DNA from: Cannabis sativa
Lineage: Eukaryota; Streptophyta; Magnoliopsida; Rosales; Cannabaceae
Assembly (NCBI RefSeq): GCF_029168945.1
Contig: NW_026870037.1
Location: forward strand, 2,480,001 to 2,544,000
DNA length: 64,000 bases
Direction: 5' to 3'
The position numbers and the translations under genes were made by a program. Below the pieces are notes generated by a model. It saw nothing but the letters and a program-made list of their open reading frames with translations. It had not been told where the DNA came from and did no database searches. Positions 46,680 through 58,277 of the stretch are shown here, piece after piece (positions within the stretch are counted from its first letter, which is position 1; each line of letters begins with the position of its first letter).

Positions 46680-47772
46680 ATGTCTTTGTTTGCAGAAGGA
46701 AGTTCCATCTCTAGACCTCCTCTATTGAATGAGTCGAATTATCCTTATTGGAAGGTCAGGATGAGAGCTTTCATCAAATCGCAAGATGAGAAAGCATGGA
46801 GAGCTATTCTTACAGGATGGTCTCAACCTACTGAAAATGATGAAAAAGGTAATACTCAGGTAAAATCTGAACTCAGTTGGACCACTGAAGATGAAAAACT
46901 GTCTGGTTATAATAATAAGGCTTTACATGCTATTTTTAATGGTGTTGGTGAAAGTTTTATTAAATTAATATCATCTTGTGAATCTGCAAAAGAAGCATGG
47001 GAAATCCTTCAAATTCAATTTGAAGGTACTGCTGATGTAAAGAGATCACGATTTACCATGCTTCAAACTAGATTTGATGAATTGAGAATGTCAGATACTG
47101 AAACTTTAAATGATTTCTATGAAAAGATTATCTGACATCTCTAATGAGTTTTTTGCCTTGGGAGAAAAACTAGATGAATCTGTCTTGGTTCGAAAAATTG
47201 TTCGAGTTCTTCCTGACAGGTTTGATACAAAATTGCTTGCAATGGAAGAGGCGAAAGATTTTGGCAAAATGAAGGTTGAGGAACTCATGGGATCTTTAAG
47301 AACCTTTGAGTTGAATCAACAAATCAAGAAAAAGAGTAAGCAAAATCTCTCGAATGAGAAAAGCAAAGGTATTGCCTTTAATGCTTCTGAAAATATTGTT
47401 TCTGATGATGAAAATGATGATGAAATGGTTCTATTGGCAAAAAATTTCCAAAAATTCTTGAAATCTGGTGGTAATAAAAAGTTCTTTTCAAAGAACCCAA
47501 AAGGTAACATTTCTGGTAACATTCCCTCTAAACCTTTTCCATCTAACAATAAAAAAGGTATTAAATGCAGAGAATGTGAAGGTTTTGGTCACACTCAATC
47601 TGAATGTGCTAATACCTTAAAGAAAAATAAAAAGGGATTGAATGTTACTTGGAGTGATGATTCTGAGAGTAGTGAGGATGAAAAAGAAAAAGTTGTCCTA
47701 ACAAGTGTTTTGTCAAGAAATTTTGCAGGAAAAAGGAAAAAGCATTTGCTTGAACAATATCCTGATCAATGA
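46680..47772 (+). pseudogene. Element A gag, frameshifted
   Basis: Capsid/nucleocapsid protein of the particle. The first ATG in frame is at 46680. An N-terminal block (PPLLNESNYPYWKVRMRAFI) and the helical UBN2-type gag core (AWEILQIQFEGT, RFTMLQTRFDEL) run to 47125, where a 1-nt shift ends the frame at 47135. The other frame resumes at once (DISNEFFALGEKLDES, LPDRFDTK, MEEAKDF) and reaches a CCHC knuckle CRECEGFGHTQSEC (about 47566-47607). Another shift near 47735 moves to the frame that continues into pol. Confidence 0.9.
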
Positions 47773-50700
47773 CAACAAGGAAGAATCCAGATCCGAATCA
47801 GATGAGTCAGAAATTGATGAGGATTCCATGATTGAATCCTACAAGGTAATGTTTGGTAAGTGGTTGGAAACTAGTGCTGAAAATCGCTCCCTGGTTAAAG
47901 ATAATAAAATTTTGTGTAACAACATTAATGAGTTGGAAGATAAACTCAAATGCTGTGAATCTGAATTGTCTTTAAAAGAGTCAAAAATTATTTCTTTAAC
48001 CAAGGAAATTGATAACATTAAAAAGAATGTTAAAATGTTAAATCCAGGTTCCACCATCTTTGAAAAAATTCAAAAATCTGGCCAAACCAATCATGCTGGG
48101 CTGGGTTATGTTCCAAATCAACCTGTGTCTAATACCACTAATAGTTTTGTTTCTGGAAGAACTGTTTCTACCTCGCAGGTCTCTGTCTCGACAGCAAAGC
48201 ACTCTGTTGTTACAGAAAAGAAGCAGCACGGTAAGTTTGACAACTTCAAAGGGAAAGGAAGACGTTTCATTCCTATTTGCCATTTTTGTGGAGTAAAAGG
48301 TCACATTCGACCTAAATGCATAACCATGCATAACATGTTTAAATCTAATTACATTGGAAATAAACATGTTTTACAAAAACAAAAATGGGTTGTCAAAAAC
48401 AAATGCTTGGTAGGTTCTACTTGTTTTAAAACTGTTGCTTCTAACATGTGGTATTTTGATAGTGGTTGTTCCAAACACATGACAGGTGAAAAAGAATTTC
48501 TTGTGAACATAAGACCAATGCACTGTGGAGAAGTTACATTTGGTAACGGTCTTACTGGTAAAGTCATAGGAATGGGAACTCTCAAGTTCGAAGGGCTTCC
48601 TAAACTAAAGAATGTCATGTTGGTTGAAGGACTAAAAGCTAATCTACTTAGCATTAGTCAGATTTGTGATCAGGGTTATACTGTGAGCTTTGATAGCAAT
48701 CATTGCTATGTATATAATATTCTTGATGAAATTGTGTTACAAGGGCTGCGATCTAGTGATAATTGTTATACTCTCACTACGCATGCCACTTGTCATTCTG
48801 TCATTGAAAATGTTACTGACCTATGGCATGAAAAACTTGGTCACATTCACTTTAAAAATCTGAAAAAATTATCTGTTTCAGGGATTGTTCGAGGATTACC
48901 TAAATTAGGTAAAGAGTCATTGGGAAAATGTGGTCCATGCCAGTTAGGTAAGCAACTGAAAATTTCTCACAAGAGTGTCCCAGATGTGAATACTTCTAGA
49001 GTTCTCGAACTCTTGCACATGGACTTAATGGGTCCAATCCAGGTAGAAAGCTTAAATGGTAAAAGATATATTTTTGTTTGTGTTGATGATTTTTCTCGAT
49101 TCTCATGGGTGGATTTTTTGAGAGAAAAATCTGATACTTTTGAAGCTTTCCAAACTCTGTGTTTGAAATTACGAGTTGAAAAAGATTGTAACATTGGCAA
49201 AATTGTTAGGATTAGGAGTGATCATGGTAAGGAATTTGAAAATACCGTATATGATGAATTTTGTAAAGCTAACGGTATTTCTCATGAATTTTCTGCTCCT
49301 AAAACTCCTCCACAAAATGGAGTGGTTGAAAGAAAGAATCGTACTCTAGCAGAAATGGCTAGAGTAATGTTGAATAGCAAGAAGCTCACAAAGCGCCTTT
49401 GGGCCGAAGCCATTAACACTGCTTGCTATACCATCAACAGAGTATTCTTGCGCCCAGGTACTCACAAAACACCATATGAAATCTGGAAAGGTAAGAAACC
49501 AAATGTAAGTCACTTTCATGTGTTCGGATGTAAGTGTTATATTTTACGAGATCGTGATTACATTGGTAAATTTGATTCTAAAAGTGATGAAGGTGTTTTC
49601 TTAGGATATTCCACAAATAGTAGGGCATATCGTGTGTATAACATGAGAACCCAAACTGTTATGGAATCTGCTAATGTTGTTGTTGATGATCTAAAAGATT
49701 TTTCTGAGTTTTCCACAGAAGAACAGATTGAAGATTTGCTTGAAAAACCTGCTGCTGAGGAAAAGGAACCTGACGAAGCTTCAGAAGCAGTCGTCGAGGT
49801 TACTGTGCAGGAATCTGTTGCTACAGAAAATCCAACAACAAAAGAATCCGAGTATCCTTTAAATTCAATCACTGATCCAATACAGAGGGAACCATCCTCC
49901 AGGGTTAAAAAGAATCATCCTTCAGATCTCATCCTTGGAAACTTGGATGAGAGCATGGTTACAAGAAGAAAATATGCCAATATAATTCAATTTTTATGTT
50001 TTATTTCTTCTTTAGAACCTAAATCTGTAAAAGAAGCTTTAATGGATGAAGATTGGTTTTTAGCTATGCAGGATGAGCTTCATCAGTTTGTTCGAAACAA
50101 AGTCTGGAAAATGATTCCAAGACCACCGTTTGTGAACATCATTGGAACCAAGTGGATCTTCAAAAATAAGAGTGATGAGTTTGGCACTATCATTCGAAAC
50201 AAGGCAAGGTTGGTTGCCCAAGGATACACTCAAGTTGAGGGTGTTGACTTTGATGAAACATTTGCTCCAGTAGCTAGACTGGAATCGATCAGGTTACTTC
50301 TTTCCATAGCTTGCATTCTTGGTATTAAATTGTATCAAATGGATGTCAAATCCGCTTTTTAATGGGCTGTTAAAAGAAGAAGTGTATGTGGAACAACCTA
50401 AAGGGTTTGAGGATCCACATTTTCCTGATCATGTTTATAAGTTAGACAAGGCATTGTATGGTCTAAAACAAGCACCACGTGCTTGGTATGAGCGTCTAAC
50501 TGAATTCTTGCTTTCTCATGATTACAAGAGAGGAAATGTTGATAAAACACTTTTCATCAAAAACATTAATTCTGATGTGATTGTTGCTCAAATATATGTT
50601 GATGATATTGTGTTTGGCTCTACCTCTAACTCTGAAGTGCAGGTTTTTGTTTCCCAAATGCAAAAGGAGTTCGAAATGAGTATGGTAGGTGAACTCACTT

Positions 50701-51536
50701 ATTTTCTCGGTCTTCAAGTGAAGCAATCAGATGAGGGAACTTTTGTCACTCAAAGCAAGTATGCAAAGAATTTGGTGAAAAAGTTTGGCCTTGAGAAAGC
50801 CAAACATACCAACACTCCCATGAGCACAACTTTGAAATTAAGCAAAGATGAACAAGGAGTAAAGGTAGATCAAACCTTGTATCGAAGTATGATTGGAAGT
50901 TTGCTTTATCTTACTGCTAGTCGTCCTGATATTTGCTATAGTGTTGGTGTTTGTGCACGTTATCAGGCTAATCCCATGGAATCCCATCTTTCTGCTGTGA
51001 AAAGAATAATTCGCTATGTAAATAGCACTATTGATTTTGGGATTTGGTTTTCAAAAGACACTAATTCTAACCTTGTTTGCTTTAGTGATGCTGATTGGGC
51101 AGGTAATGCTGATGATAGAAAAAGTACTAGTGGTGGATGTTTCTATCTTGGAAACAATTTGGTTTCATGGCATAGCAAGAAGCAAAACTCAATCTCTCTG
51201 TCCACAGCAGAGGCTGAGTACATTGCTGCGGGTAGTTGTTGTACCCAATTGTTATGGATGAAACAAATGATGGCAGATTATGGGTTTGATTTGAAAACTT
51301 TAACCATTTTTTGTGATAACACTAGTGCTATAAACATTTCTAAGAATCCTGTTCAACACTCTCGCACTAAGCACATAGACATTCGTCATCACTTTATTAG
51401 AGAGCTTGTGGAAAATAAAATTCTTGTCTTAGAATATGTTGAAACTAGCAAACAAATTGCAGATATTTTTACTAAAGCTCTTGACTCGGTCCGATTTATT
51501 TCTCTAAGGAAATCCTTAGGGGTTTGTACTGTTTAA
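47773..51536 (+). pseudogene. Element A pol: protease, integrase, RT, RNase H (frameshifted)
   Basis: The open frame 47705-50362 begins with the end of gag: an acidic stretch, a coiled coil (ELEDKLKCCESELSLKESKI) and a second knuckle CHFCGVKGHIRPKC (about 48277). Protease follows with DSGCSKHMTG (about 48460), then the HHCC zinc region (WHEKLGHIHF...CGPCQLGK), the integrase triad (HMDLMG about 49017, RSDHGKEFEN about 49214, NGVVERKNRT about 49315) and RT from KWIFKNK. A 2-nt shift right after DVKSAF (about 50358) breaks RT. The second frame (to 51536) has LDKALYGLKQAPRAWYE, the catalytic YVDD (50595-50606), SDADWAG, STAEAEY and CDNTSAI of RNase H. All catalytic residues are present, and only frame breaks disable it. 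Confidence 0.93.
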
Positions 51537-52870
51537 TGCTTTTATTTTTCCATAGTCCTTGATATTTGAGTTGTCTTAGAGTTCATAATGTCTTGTCTTT
51601 GTCCTAGAAGAAAATTTCAACCTTATAAGAATTTCAGTCATTATTTTATTGCTAATGTTGTAATATTATGATGTCATACAGGTTTGTCAGGAAAATTGTC
51701 CACTCCTCACAGGAATATTCAGGTTCATCAAACAGTGTTATGTAAGCTACCATTTTCGAATGAGGTTGTTCAAAAAACTGTGTGTTCAAGCTCCATTGGA
51801 TGAATAGAGCTACCTATCTCAATGTGTGAAAGCCATCTCTGAGTAAGTTGGAACTATGTAATTAGGAGTTATGTAGAAGATACGCTACCATTGAAAAGGG
51901 CTACCATTGAGGTAGTGTGACAGCGTCTCCTATGGGTACAATTTATCAGAAAAAGTCTTTTTGACAAATTGGGCAATGTTCCCTGCTTACACTTTCACAC
52001 ACTAATGCTTGACACAGTTTGTGGTAAAATTTGTTTATTCTCGAAAATGGTGTTATAAAGCTATTACATACTGTTTGATGTGCTTTAATATTCTTGGTGA
52101 TGGAGTCAATTTTTCCTGTGAACCGGTATGACCTCATTCTATTACTTCATTAGTTTGATAAAATAATTTCTGATTATTCTTATGAGTTTGATTTTTTCAT
52201 CAGGGACAAAGACAAATGGACATTGTGAATTCTAGTTGCAAAAATATCAAGGTTATTTTATTTTTCTGTCTTTTAAAAAAAAATAAAAATAAAACAATTA
52301 AAAAAAAAAAAAGGGTTCGTGATCGAGTTGTCAAGTGAGCTTTGTTAAAAATGTTGTTATTTTTTTTTGTTATGTTTCATTATATTCTTAGACACAATTT
52401 TTGCTCTTAAGTGGTGATTAGTGACTTTTGTGTCTTGGTGTGTTCTCTTGTTTATTATCTGCATTTTTTTTCTTTGGGGGGCATTTATTGCAAAAATAAA
52501 AGAAAAAGGGGGGCATAATTTTTTTTCGAATCCTTGTATATTTTTTTCTTTTATTTTTTTATGGAAACATGTTTTAATTGTATTTATTTAGAATGTTTCC
52601 TTTATTTGTGGAGATTTGGTCTTTTTGGTGTTTATAGGAATCTTGTACTTAAATAATTAATTTTATTTTTGGTTTCCTTTTTGGTGGCTATTTCGGATTT
52701 GGTGGGGTTTTTATTTTTTGGATTTTGTGGGAATATATGGTTTCCTTTTTCATTTAAGGAAACATTGACCACATTTGAAAACCTTTCTTTGGTTTCCTTT
52801 TTTCTTTCCACACGTGGGTCAAAGGTAAGGAAGTTACCTTCCTTTTCAGTTTTTTTTTGGGCATTTAAAA
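51537..52870 (+). other. Element A spacer between pol and extra ORF
   Basis: Non-coding 1.3 kb with T- and A-runs, repeated CTACCATT words (51747, 51887, 51900) and GGGGGGCA-type purine tracts (52476, 52508). The same region exists in element B. No ORF is supported. Confidence 0.6.
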
Positions 52871-52871
52871 T

Positions 52872-53002
52872 TGGAAGTTATATATTCTCAACTCCCCATT
52901 ATCCCACGATCACATCTCTCTCTTCTCTTTTTATTGTTTTCTCTCAAAAGTCTAACATTGTTCAAAGTAAGAGGGTTTGTGTTCTAGGGTTTCAAAGAAA
53001 AA
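52872..53002 (+). promoter_or_regulatory. Promoter-like region of the extra ORF
   Basis: TTATATATT at about 52877-52885, then a CT-rich leader (CACATCTCTCTCTTCTC) and GGGTTTCAAAGAAAAAATGG around the start codon at 53003. This looks like a normal plant gene promoter and 5' UTR inside the retrotransposon. Splicing from the LTR transcript is the alternative. Confidence 0.45.
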
Positions 53003-54688
53003 ATGGCCAAAACTAAGAATGCCCAACCATCCAAGAAGCCCACTCGTGGATCTGCTTCTGCTTCACCGGTGTCTCCGCCTGCGCCGCCTGCTCCAGCAAC
53101 CGGAGCTTCTGGTTCGTCTTCTGCTCCGACGAAGTCTGCCAAGAAATCGAAGACCCAAGCTCGAAAATCAGTGGCAAAATTCTCATCTCCTCTTGTTGGT
53201 GCCTCTCCTATTGCTTCTCCAACACCTGGGTTGGGTGATCATGATGAATCCCATTCATCCGATCACACATTGTCGAAGTCCTCTTCTTCGAATGGTGCTC
53301 CTAATGTCGACCAAGCTTTGGTGACCTTGCCCACGGTGAGTTCTCGAACAAGGTCCAAGGTTTCCACTCCTTCAAAGCCTCAAGTGGTTAAACCTAAAAT
53401 TGCATCCAAAGGGAAAAAGGTGGTTTCTTCATCTTCAAAGGCCAAAAATCTCAAGGAGAATCCCCCTTCGGTCTCTTCCTCGGATTCTGAACCAGAAGAA
53501 AGTGAGGAAGATCATGATTCAGAGGGCTTGTCCGATTCAAGTGAAGAATTTGTGCCCAAAGATCTTCCTGTTGTTGATGATTCTGGATCCGAGAGTGAAG
53601 AACCAGAAACTGAGCCTGTCACTACAGAATCTGCTCCAAAAGGCCTCCCGCCGTTCCAAAGAAGGACAAAGGAAAAAGGCCCATTGTCTCTAATCCTGTT
53701 CTTCCACAGAAAAGAAAGAGGCCCTCTGGTATTTCTCTTGATAATTTCAAGCCTCACTCTCATTATTTTTGTTATAATGATCATGCTAGAGATATGAAAT
53801 TCTATGAGAATAGGAATTTTACTGTGGAGAAAAATTTTAATGTTATTGCTCATAAGCCTTTTGGAGTGTATAACATGTTGAAAGAAAGACAATGGGTAGA
53901 TACCTTGATCGGTTTTGATGGGTATGTGGATAGAATTGTGAAAGAATTTTATGCTAACATCACTGATGAGTTTCTCGATGAGGACTCTTTCATGTTTGGC
54001 AAAGTTTTTATCAGAGGACACTGGTATTCCTTCACTGTGAAGGATGTTGCTGAGGCTCTCAATTTGCCTATGGGAATTGAGCCAACTGATGTGGAGTTTG
54101 ATCGTCAAAAGGTGTTCGGTTATCTCTCTGGTGATAATGAAATTGAACTCTCCGACACCATGCATATGTCTCAACTCACCTATCAACATGCTGCTCTCAT
54201 GAGGTTTGCCCTATCCAATTGGTTTCCTTGCTCCAATCCGGTAAATGTTTCAAATGAACTTGCTTTCTTTTTGTATAAAGTTTCAATTGGTGCTAAAATT
54301 GATTTGGCTGACATGATTTGGGAGCAAATTGTCTCTCTTCGAAAGGGTAAGAAACCTAGGCTCAATCTCATTTTTCCTCACTTAATCTATAAAATTTTAT
54401 CTGATCAAGAGGAATTGATTCTTGAGAATGAATCAATTGAGATGCCTGCTGTTGGAACCACTTTCAAAATTCTTGAGAAGCCTCCTCAAGGAAAAGCTGC
54501 TCAAAGAAAGGCTCGGTCTGCTTCCCCTGGTCTTACAAATGATCCTGCTGCTGGATCTGCTTCCACTTCTGCTCCTACGAAATGGCGAATTCAACTTGCG
54601 TTTGGGAAGAATGGAGACAAGTCAGGCCTTGCTTCTTAGGAAGATGGACAGCATCATGAAATACTTCCGACCCAATGATGATGAATAA
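53003..54688 (+). pseudogene. Element A extra 3' ORF, plant transposon-protein type (frameshifted)
   Basis: N-terminal half (from 53003): basic start MAKTKNAQPSKKPTRG, then Pro/Ala/Ser-rich, Lys-rich and acidic Ser/Glu tracts (DSEPEESEEDHDSEG), low-complexity and probably disordered. A shift near 53645 moves to the frame of the globular part (PSGISLDNFKPHSHYF, ERQWVDTLIGFDGYVDRIVK, EFYANI, VFIRGHWYSF, EALNLPMG, NELAFFLYKVSIGAKIDLAD, PHLIYKIL), which fits the family named putative plant transposon protein. A second shift near 54580 sends the C-terminus (LRLGRMETSQALL, MKYFRPNDDE) to a third frame ending at 54688. I see no signal peptide and no convincing membrane anchor, so env-like is not supported. 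Function unknown. Confidence 0.82.
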
Positions 54689-55114
54689 GTGGTTCAATCT
54701 TTTATCTTTTGCCTTTTATTAATGTTTATTTGAATTTATGACTTTGTTCATGTTTGTTTTTGTTATCTTTGGCTCCTTGATAGACAAAAAGGGGGAGTAG
54801 TCATATTTTTGGATTCATTGAACTCTTTGTTACAACTCTGGACCCTTGGTTTTAGGGGGAGTTGCTTGTTTGTGGTTTAACACTTTTCCGTTTAAAAAGT
54901 TGTTTGTGGTTTAACACTTTTCCATTTAAAAAGTTGTGTTCTTCGGTTTGCAAGCTTTTCCGTCCAAAAAAAGTCCTTTGTTTTATGTGTTAGAGAGCTT
55001 TCATGCAGGGGGAGTATTTTCTATACTCTTGTATCTTTAAAAAGCTAGTTGCTTTGGTTTCTAACACTTGATGCAGGTTTTCTCATAATAAAATGTTTTG
55101 TCAATCAAAGTGCC
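54689..55114 (+). other. Element A 3' untranslated segment
   Basis: Non-coding. GGGGGAG occurs repeatedly (54792, 54857, 55009, 55120). TTGTTTGTGGTTTAACACTTTTCC is present in two tandem partial copies (about 54866-54890 and 54900-54925). Confidence 0.6.
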
Positions 55115-55126
55115 AAAGGGGGAGAT
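55115..55126 (+). promoter_or_regulatory. Element A polypurine tract
   Basis: AAAGGGGGAGAT directly before the 3' LTR. Confidence 0.88.
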
Positions 55127-56356
55127 TGTTAATTCCATTTTTGGCATATTTAATTGACAAAAATATTTTATTATTCATTGTATATTTTCGGCTGGTATAC
55201 ATTAATATGGTTTCCTATTTGGTGTATTCAAACTTGAAAGGAAAGTTGTCTAGCTTTCCTATTTTTGGAAAAAAGGTAAAAATGGTAAGTTTGGTTACCC
55301 ATTTCGTTTTTATCTAACCAGCTGTGTTATTCTGATCTTGTGTTGAGTTTCCCATTTTCTAAGATCAGGTTTCTTGAGAAGAGAAAACCGGAGCTAGACT
55401 TTCCTTTTCTATAAAAGGAAAGTTGTAGTAACTGCCCACGATTCTGTAGGTACAGAAACGGAAATTCCTGGACTGATTGAAGAATTATTTTAGGGAAGTT
55501 TCTAGTGGGTTGAGGTCTTGTTCAGACCGAATGTAAGCTGTCTATGAGATGTATATTCATTATAAATACATCTTATAGTAGCTAGGTTTTGTATCTCTTT
55601 CATACACTTAGAATTGCTTTCATATCTTAAGGAAAGAGTGTCTTTGTTTAGTACCTCTCTTGGTACCTCTCTTGTATCTTTGAATTTCATTCATATCTTT
55701 AGAAAAGAGAGTCTTTGATTTGTAGAGAAGAGTTGTTCTACTCTTACTCTGTTTATTTGTTGTTTGTATTGTCTTGAGTCTGTATTCAAGTCTACAACGA
55801 AGAAGAACATCAGTGCACCTTCGGGAGAAGGGTATTTACAAGCTTTCGGGAGATTGCTTTTGAAGTCTTGCATCGGGAGGATACAAGCACACAACCTTCG
55901 GGAGATGGTTGTATAGGCTTTCGGGAGATAGCCTTTAAGCCTTGAATCGGGAGGATTCAAGCACTCTTCAAGGTGATCGAAGGGAGTTCGAGCACTTGGA
56001 GTTTTATCAAGATTCGGTTAGTAGGTGGAATACATCAAGCTTGCGGCATACAATAAGAGGGAGTCTATTTATGCATAAGTCAATTACTTTGTATTTTTGA
56101 TACCGATCTAATGAATCTTATCTCTGGGCGTGGCCCCGTGGACTAGTAACAATCTGAAAGGATTGTTGAAACCACGTACAAAAATCTTGTGTGTTTTTAC
56201 TTTTATGCACTGTTTGTTTTTCTGGGTTTCTCTGGAGTTACAGAGTTGCATTCTGTAACTACAGAAAACTGTTTTCAGTACCAGTTTTATTATTCCGCAT
56301 TTAATTAATCATTTAATTAAATAATCAAACTGGGAATATTAAAATACGGAATTTCA
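55127..56356 (+). repeat. Element A 3' LTR
   Basis: 1,230 bp, nearly identical to the 5' LTR, including the TATA box (about 55410) and the hairpin array (55817-55991). It agrees with element B's LTR in the patch where the 5' LTR differs. Confidence 0.95.
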
Positions 56357-56361
56357 GACAC

Positions 56362-56450
56362 GATTTTTAAAAAAAAATTATTTGATTAGCAAAGATAGCA
56401 CTGTAATTAAAAAATCACTGTAGCATGCCTAAGTATCAGGGCGTTACAAT
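56362..56450 (+). repeat. Chromovirus-like LTR end, right of element A
   Basis: Ends GCATGCCTAAGTATCAGGGCGTTACA-like, close to GCGTGCCTAATTATTTAGGGCGTTACA at the end of the solo LTR (38027-38053). It is the other half of the LTR split by element A. Confidence 0.65.
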
Positions 56451-56925
56451 AAATATATATTTACAAAAATTAAAGGATTCTATTCAACAAAAGAAACTAG
56501 AATATATATAATTTTAGAAACTAGCAACCACGAAAAAATAATTGAAAGTAGAAAAAAAAAACAAATAGATTAATGGGATTTTTACACCACATACTGAAAT
56601 TTCTAACTTTTTTATTTTTTTTTACTGTGGGGTGGAATTTTTTTTTCAAAAATACTGTGTAATGTATTAAGTTTCCACAATTATGTTTTAGTTGTTCTAC
56701 TCTTGTTTTAATTGTTCAATTTTGTTGTTTTACGATTATTTTATAAAAAAAAATAGTATTTTTTTAAAAAAAATTTATGTCAGTAAAATTATAAACTTTA
56801 ATCTAAAATTTATTTTTATAAAAACCCCTAGATTAATATATAAACTTATGTAAAATCATATCACAAAGATAATGATAACATGACTATACAAATTTATATA
56901 CTATCAAAACAATAATAATAATACT
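56451..56925. other. AT-rich spacer
   Basis: AT-rich DNA between the split LTR and the gypsy LTR. Nothing recognised. Confidence 0.45.
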
Positions 56926-57811
56926 TGTTGTCGAGCAAAATTCGCAACACCGAAAGTATGTAATAATATTAATGACAAGAAGAAATTGTTTGAAGAACAA
57001 TTGCGAGTATTCAAACTAAAATGGCGAGTACTCGAGCTGGGAACGTGAATGCTTAACAGAAAATTGGAAACAATAAGAAGACAAAGGATTATAGTGGTTC
57101 AGTCAGATCACGGTCTGCTTAGTCCACTGTAGCAAGAGTTTTGTAGGTCTCATTTCGTGGTGGATCACTCCTTTATATACAAAGCAAGTGTCCAATTAGT
57201 TATACAAAGATTGCATTCATTATCAATTCGTTTGCACATTGAATTACAATAATTAAACTAAAAAACATAAACATCAATAAATGAATAACAGTTTCTATTC
57301 ATTAAATACAACAACGTATGCATCTTCTAACATGCGAGTTGACTGTTCATATTCTAGTGTAAGCTCGTGGGCTTAAGATGGACCTAACATTTAATTAAGT
57401 TTAGGATGTCTGCGTTCTTATATAGTCGCATCTATGGACATCGTATGACAAGCTGATAGAATCTAGACACGCGAGTCTATATTGGTTTATCGAGGCTGTT
57501 AGATCATTGGGATCAACTCGCATTAAAGAGAGTCGATCTCTGTGCTTTCCCAAGAGTATAGAAAGGATACTCGTGCATATCCTGATACATGCGAGTTGGA
57601 TTCGTTCTCTAGTCCCACATAATGCAAATTACAGTTATGCGATCAGACTTTGGTCATACTCGCATCATCGGGCTGACTTTAACTCAGGCGAGGTTTAAAC
57701 TCGAGGAGTCTCTCATGGACATCTCAGCTTTCATTGGAAATCTGAATACACGTGTCCTCCAAACAGGAGTCTGGTCTCGAGTTTCTAGGTGAGAGAAATC
57801 TCACTATAACA
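56926..57811 (-). repeat. Gypsy 3' LTR, 886 bp
   Basis: On the - strand it starts TGTTATAGTGAG and ends GCTCGACAACA (TG...CA). A TATA box (GTATATAAAGG) lies at about 57182-57172. GCGAGT/ACTCGC words recur through it. The left flank is ATACT; the matching TSD is beyond the window. Confidence 0.78.
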
Positions 57812-57826
57812 CATGCCCCTAGTTTT
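57812..57826 (-). promoter_or_regulatory. Gypsy polypurine tract
   Basis: AACTAGGGGCATG on the - strand directly before the LTR start. Confidence 0.65.
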
Positions 57827-58087
57827 GCGATGTGACAGATGCGGTCACAAGGGAAACTATACGCGAGAGACAGGTGAAAGGTTGTCACGAGGAGGTGACC
57901 TTTGGTTGTCCCTTCGAGGGTTTCAAAAAATGAAGGCTGTAATTATTGCTTTTTATTGCATTTATGGTGCCACGTCACGAAACTCTTCGATTTTCGTGTA
58001 AGCGTGGCCATGGCTGGCCGTTAGATTGGGCGACCTTAGGCATTCTTGTTGCCACGTGTCGTAATCCCAATTAATAAGGGATATGGT

Positions 58088-58096
58088 TATTTAAAC
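58088..58096 (+). promoter_or_regulatory. TATA-like box of the antisense ORF
   Basis: TTATTTAAA at about 58088-58096, followed by a CT-rich leader (TTTTTCCCTCTCGTTC, CTTCCCTTTTCCCTCC). It lies some 180 nt before the leader intron donor. It is antisense to the retrotransposon's own transcript. Confidence 0.5.
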
Positions 58097-58277
58097 CCTT
58101 TGATACGAACTAAATCCTTCATTTTTCCCTCTCGTTCTTAACTTCCCTTTTCCCTCCTTTACATAGATTTCAAAGAAACCTCCATACTCAGCCCGGATTC
58201 CTACCTCTCCTTCTAAAATCTCTTCAATCTCAGAAGTGATCGAGAGCAATCGCAGGAACAACTTACCAAAACTAAAG

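Larger units (their letters stand above)
45383..56356 (+). mobile_element. Element A: full-length SIRE-like Ty1/copia, 10.97 kb
   Basis: Complete LTR retrotransposon with 5' LTR (45383-46606), primer-binding site, gag, pol in copia order (protease, integrase, RT, RNase H), a 1.5-kb spacer, an extra 3' ORF, polypurine tract and 3' LTR (55127-56356). The TSD is GACAC on both sides (45378-45382, 56357-56361). Long LTRs, two zinc knuckles with a coiled coil between, and an extra ORF after pol fit the SIRE/Maximus lineage. The two LTRs are almost identical apart from one patch. All three coding regions carry small frameshifts, so the copy as read is not autonomous. Confidence 0.95.

Noticed and set aside
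53003..54688. Envelope gene
   Set aside because: No signal peptide, fusion peptide or clear membrane anchor; sequence fits a plant transposon-protein family better.
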